From Mesobacterium_A sp034670065 (GTDB lineage Bacteria > Pseudomonadota > Alphaproteobacteria > Rhodobacterales > Rhodobacteraceae): DNA of 64,000 bases. This document shows, piece by piece, positions 63,245 to 64,000 of this stretch. The number at the start of each line of letters is the position of its first letter. Within the stretch, counting starts at the first letter, position 1. The notes beneath the pieces were generated by a model, which saw only the letters and a list, made by a program, of their open reading frames with translations, made no database searches and had not been told where the DNA came from. The stretch lies in NCBI GenBank assembly GCA_034670065.1, contig JAXMOG010000009.1, positions 62,001-126,000 on the forward strand, in the 5' to 3' direction. The position numbers were made by a program, and so were the translations under genes.

Positions 63245-64000
63245 CTAGACCTTTACCAGCGCACCGACGACTTCGATATGCGTGGACCATCGAAACTGAT
63301 CAACAACCAAAACTCGTGACAAGCGATAGCCCGCCTTGGCCTGCGTCGCACAATCCCGCGCAAAGGTGACGGGACTACAAGACACATATGCGATTCTGGG
63401 TATCGAGGACTGTGCCAACTGTTCAATTTGTGCCTCCGCTCCGGCGCGGGGTGGGTCGATGACGGCGGCGTCAAAGCGGTTCAATTCTTCCGGTAGCAAT
63501 GGATTGCGGAACAAGTCTCGTGTCTGAACAGTCAGACTGTGTAAACCGCCGGCTTGCCGCCATGCATGGTCCATCGCCTTCATCATGGCTGAACTGCCTT
63601 CAATGGCGTGAACCGCGGCCGACTTTGTCAGAGGCAGGCCAAAGGTTCCGCAGCCTGCAAACAGATCAACAACGTTCTTTGCGTCATCTACAATCTGTTG
63701 AACCGCCTTTCTGAGTGCGGTTTCACCATGCGGTGTTGCCTGTAGAAATGCGCCCGGAGGCGGGGTAACGGCAATGCTATCAAAAAACTGTATCGGTGCG
63801 GATAGGGTTAAAACAACCTCCCCATTCCAACTGATGCGCGCAATCTTGTGCTGGTTGGCCAACGCTGCCAGGCTTTGGTTTAGCTCGGTGTCGATTGGCT
63901 TTCCGTTGTGGACATCCAGATCCAAGCCACTTTTGGTAACTGTGGCCAGAACAGACAGTTCCGCTTTGCGGGTAGCGGCCAAGACGCCCAGCTTTTCCAG
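63245..64000 (-). CDS. RNA (uracil-5)-methyltransferase, TrmA/RlmD-like, 5' truncated
   Basis: The frame is open to the last base, so the N-terminal part, with any TRAM domain and Fe-S cysteines, is outside the window. Visible are PPGAFLQATPHGE (substrate loop), VVDLFAGCGTFGLPL (SAM motif I), AVIDPPRAGA (motif IV) and YVSCSPVTFARD, which holds the nucleophilic Cys. The last motif is usually YVSCNP; here the Asn is Ser. The C-terminal Glu of HIEVVG is the general base. It methylates a uridine at C5 in 23S rRNA or tRNA; which of the two cannot be decided. Confidence 0.88.
   Translation of the reverse strand: MEKLGVLAATRKAELSVLATVTKSGLDLDVHNGKPIDTELNQSLAALANQHKIARISWNGEVVLTLSAPIQFFDSIAVTPPPGAFLQATPHGETALRKAVQQIVDDAKNVVDLFAGCGTFGLPLTKSAAVHAIEGSSAMMKAMDHAWRQAGGLHSLTVQTRDLFRNPLLPEELNRFDAAVIDPPRAGAEAQIEQLAQSSIPRIAYVSCSPVTFARDCATQAKAGYRLSRVLVVDQFRWSTHIEVVGALVKV

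Noticed and set aside
1..64000. CRISPR arrays, insertion sequences, tRNA or rRNA genes
   Set aside because: Looked for regularly spaced direct repeats, transposase-like proteins with terminal repeats and cloverleaf sequences; none was found.

Overview
The window looks like chromosomal DNA of a marine alphaproteobacterium of the order Rhodobacterales (Roseobacter group). The evidence is the lptC-lptA-lptB-hpf-ptsN block, a fla-type motB-flgE-flgK-flgL-flgI run preceded by a perfect CtrA full site (TTAA-N7-TTAA), alphaproteobacterial protein sequences and moderate GC. No rRNA, tRNA, transposase, integrase or CRISPR array was seen. Nearly everything from 1 to about 56,000, and again at 60,400-61,400, serves the making, export or decoration of a cell-surface polysaccharide. 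Flagellar genes sit in the middle.

Layout. 1-11,286 holds sugar and lipid-carrier modification genes: an acyltransferase-3/SGNH protein cut by the window edge, a GMC oxidoreductase, an SDR, a WecG/TagA transferase, two Gfo/Idh oxidoreductase-epimerase sets (one as two genes, one as a single fused protein) and two glycosyltransferases. 11,463-14,372 holds a split chain-length pair, a BY-kinase-like ATPase with a long charged N-terminus and a Wzz/GumC protein, which converge on a strong bidirectional terminator. 14,569-29,688 (minus strand) is the most unusual part: glycosyltransferase, Wzx flippase, a 2155-aa polyketide synthase, another glycosyltransferase, a 1531-aa NRPS with an N-terminal formyltransferase and a monooxygenase inserted in its adenylation domain, and a phosphopantetheinyl transferase. 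The last four are packed with 4-bp overlaps or gaps of a few bases. 29,774-39,588 holds a glycosyltransferase, a large secreted glycoside-hydrolase-like protein with RTX repeats, Wza, an epimerase, a priming sugar transferase and a YjbF/YjbH pair.

39,779-45,595 is motB and flagellar hook, junction and P-ring genes. 45,609-55,957 holds an ABC-2 polysaccharide permease without its ATPase, cysQ, galU, galE, four glycosyltransferases (one of the Core-2/I-branching type) and a sulfotransferase, which together suggest a branched, sulfated, glucose/galactose-containing polymer. 55,954-59,770 is housekeeping: PtsN, Hpf, LptB, LptA, LptC and ribonuclease D. 59,771-60,664 is non-coding and carries a repeated GCCCAAAT-type motif, a 12-bp inverted repeat, a good promoter and a structured leader. 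It feeds a second priming sugar transferase (60,665) whose codon use is far more biased than that of its neighbours, as in very highly expressed genes. The end holds a FAS1/MaoC-like dehydratase, a VOC protein, an L,D-transpeptidase lipoprotein and an RNA methyltransferase cut by the window edge.

Working model (inference): a priming transferase loads a sugar phosphate on undecaprenyl phosphate, the glycosyltransferases build the repeat, Wzx flips it, and Wzz, the BY-kinase and Wza control length and export. The NRPS-PKS line may make a small amino-acid/ketide acyl group that decorates the polymer or is attached to a sugar by the co-transcribed glycosyltransferase. No Wzy polymerase was recognised, so the set is not complete within the window.
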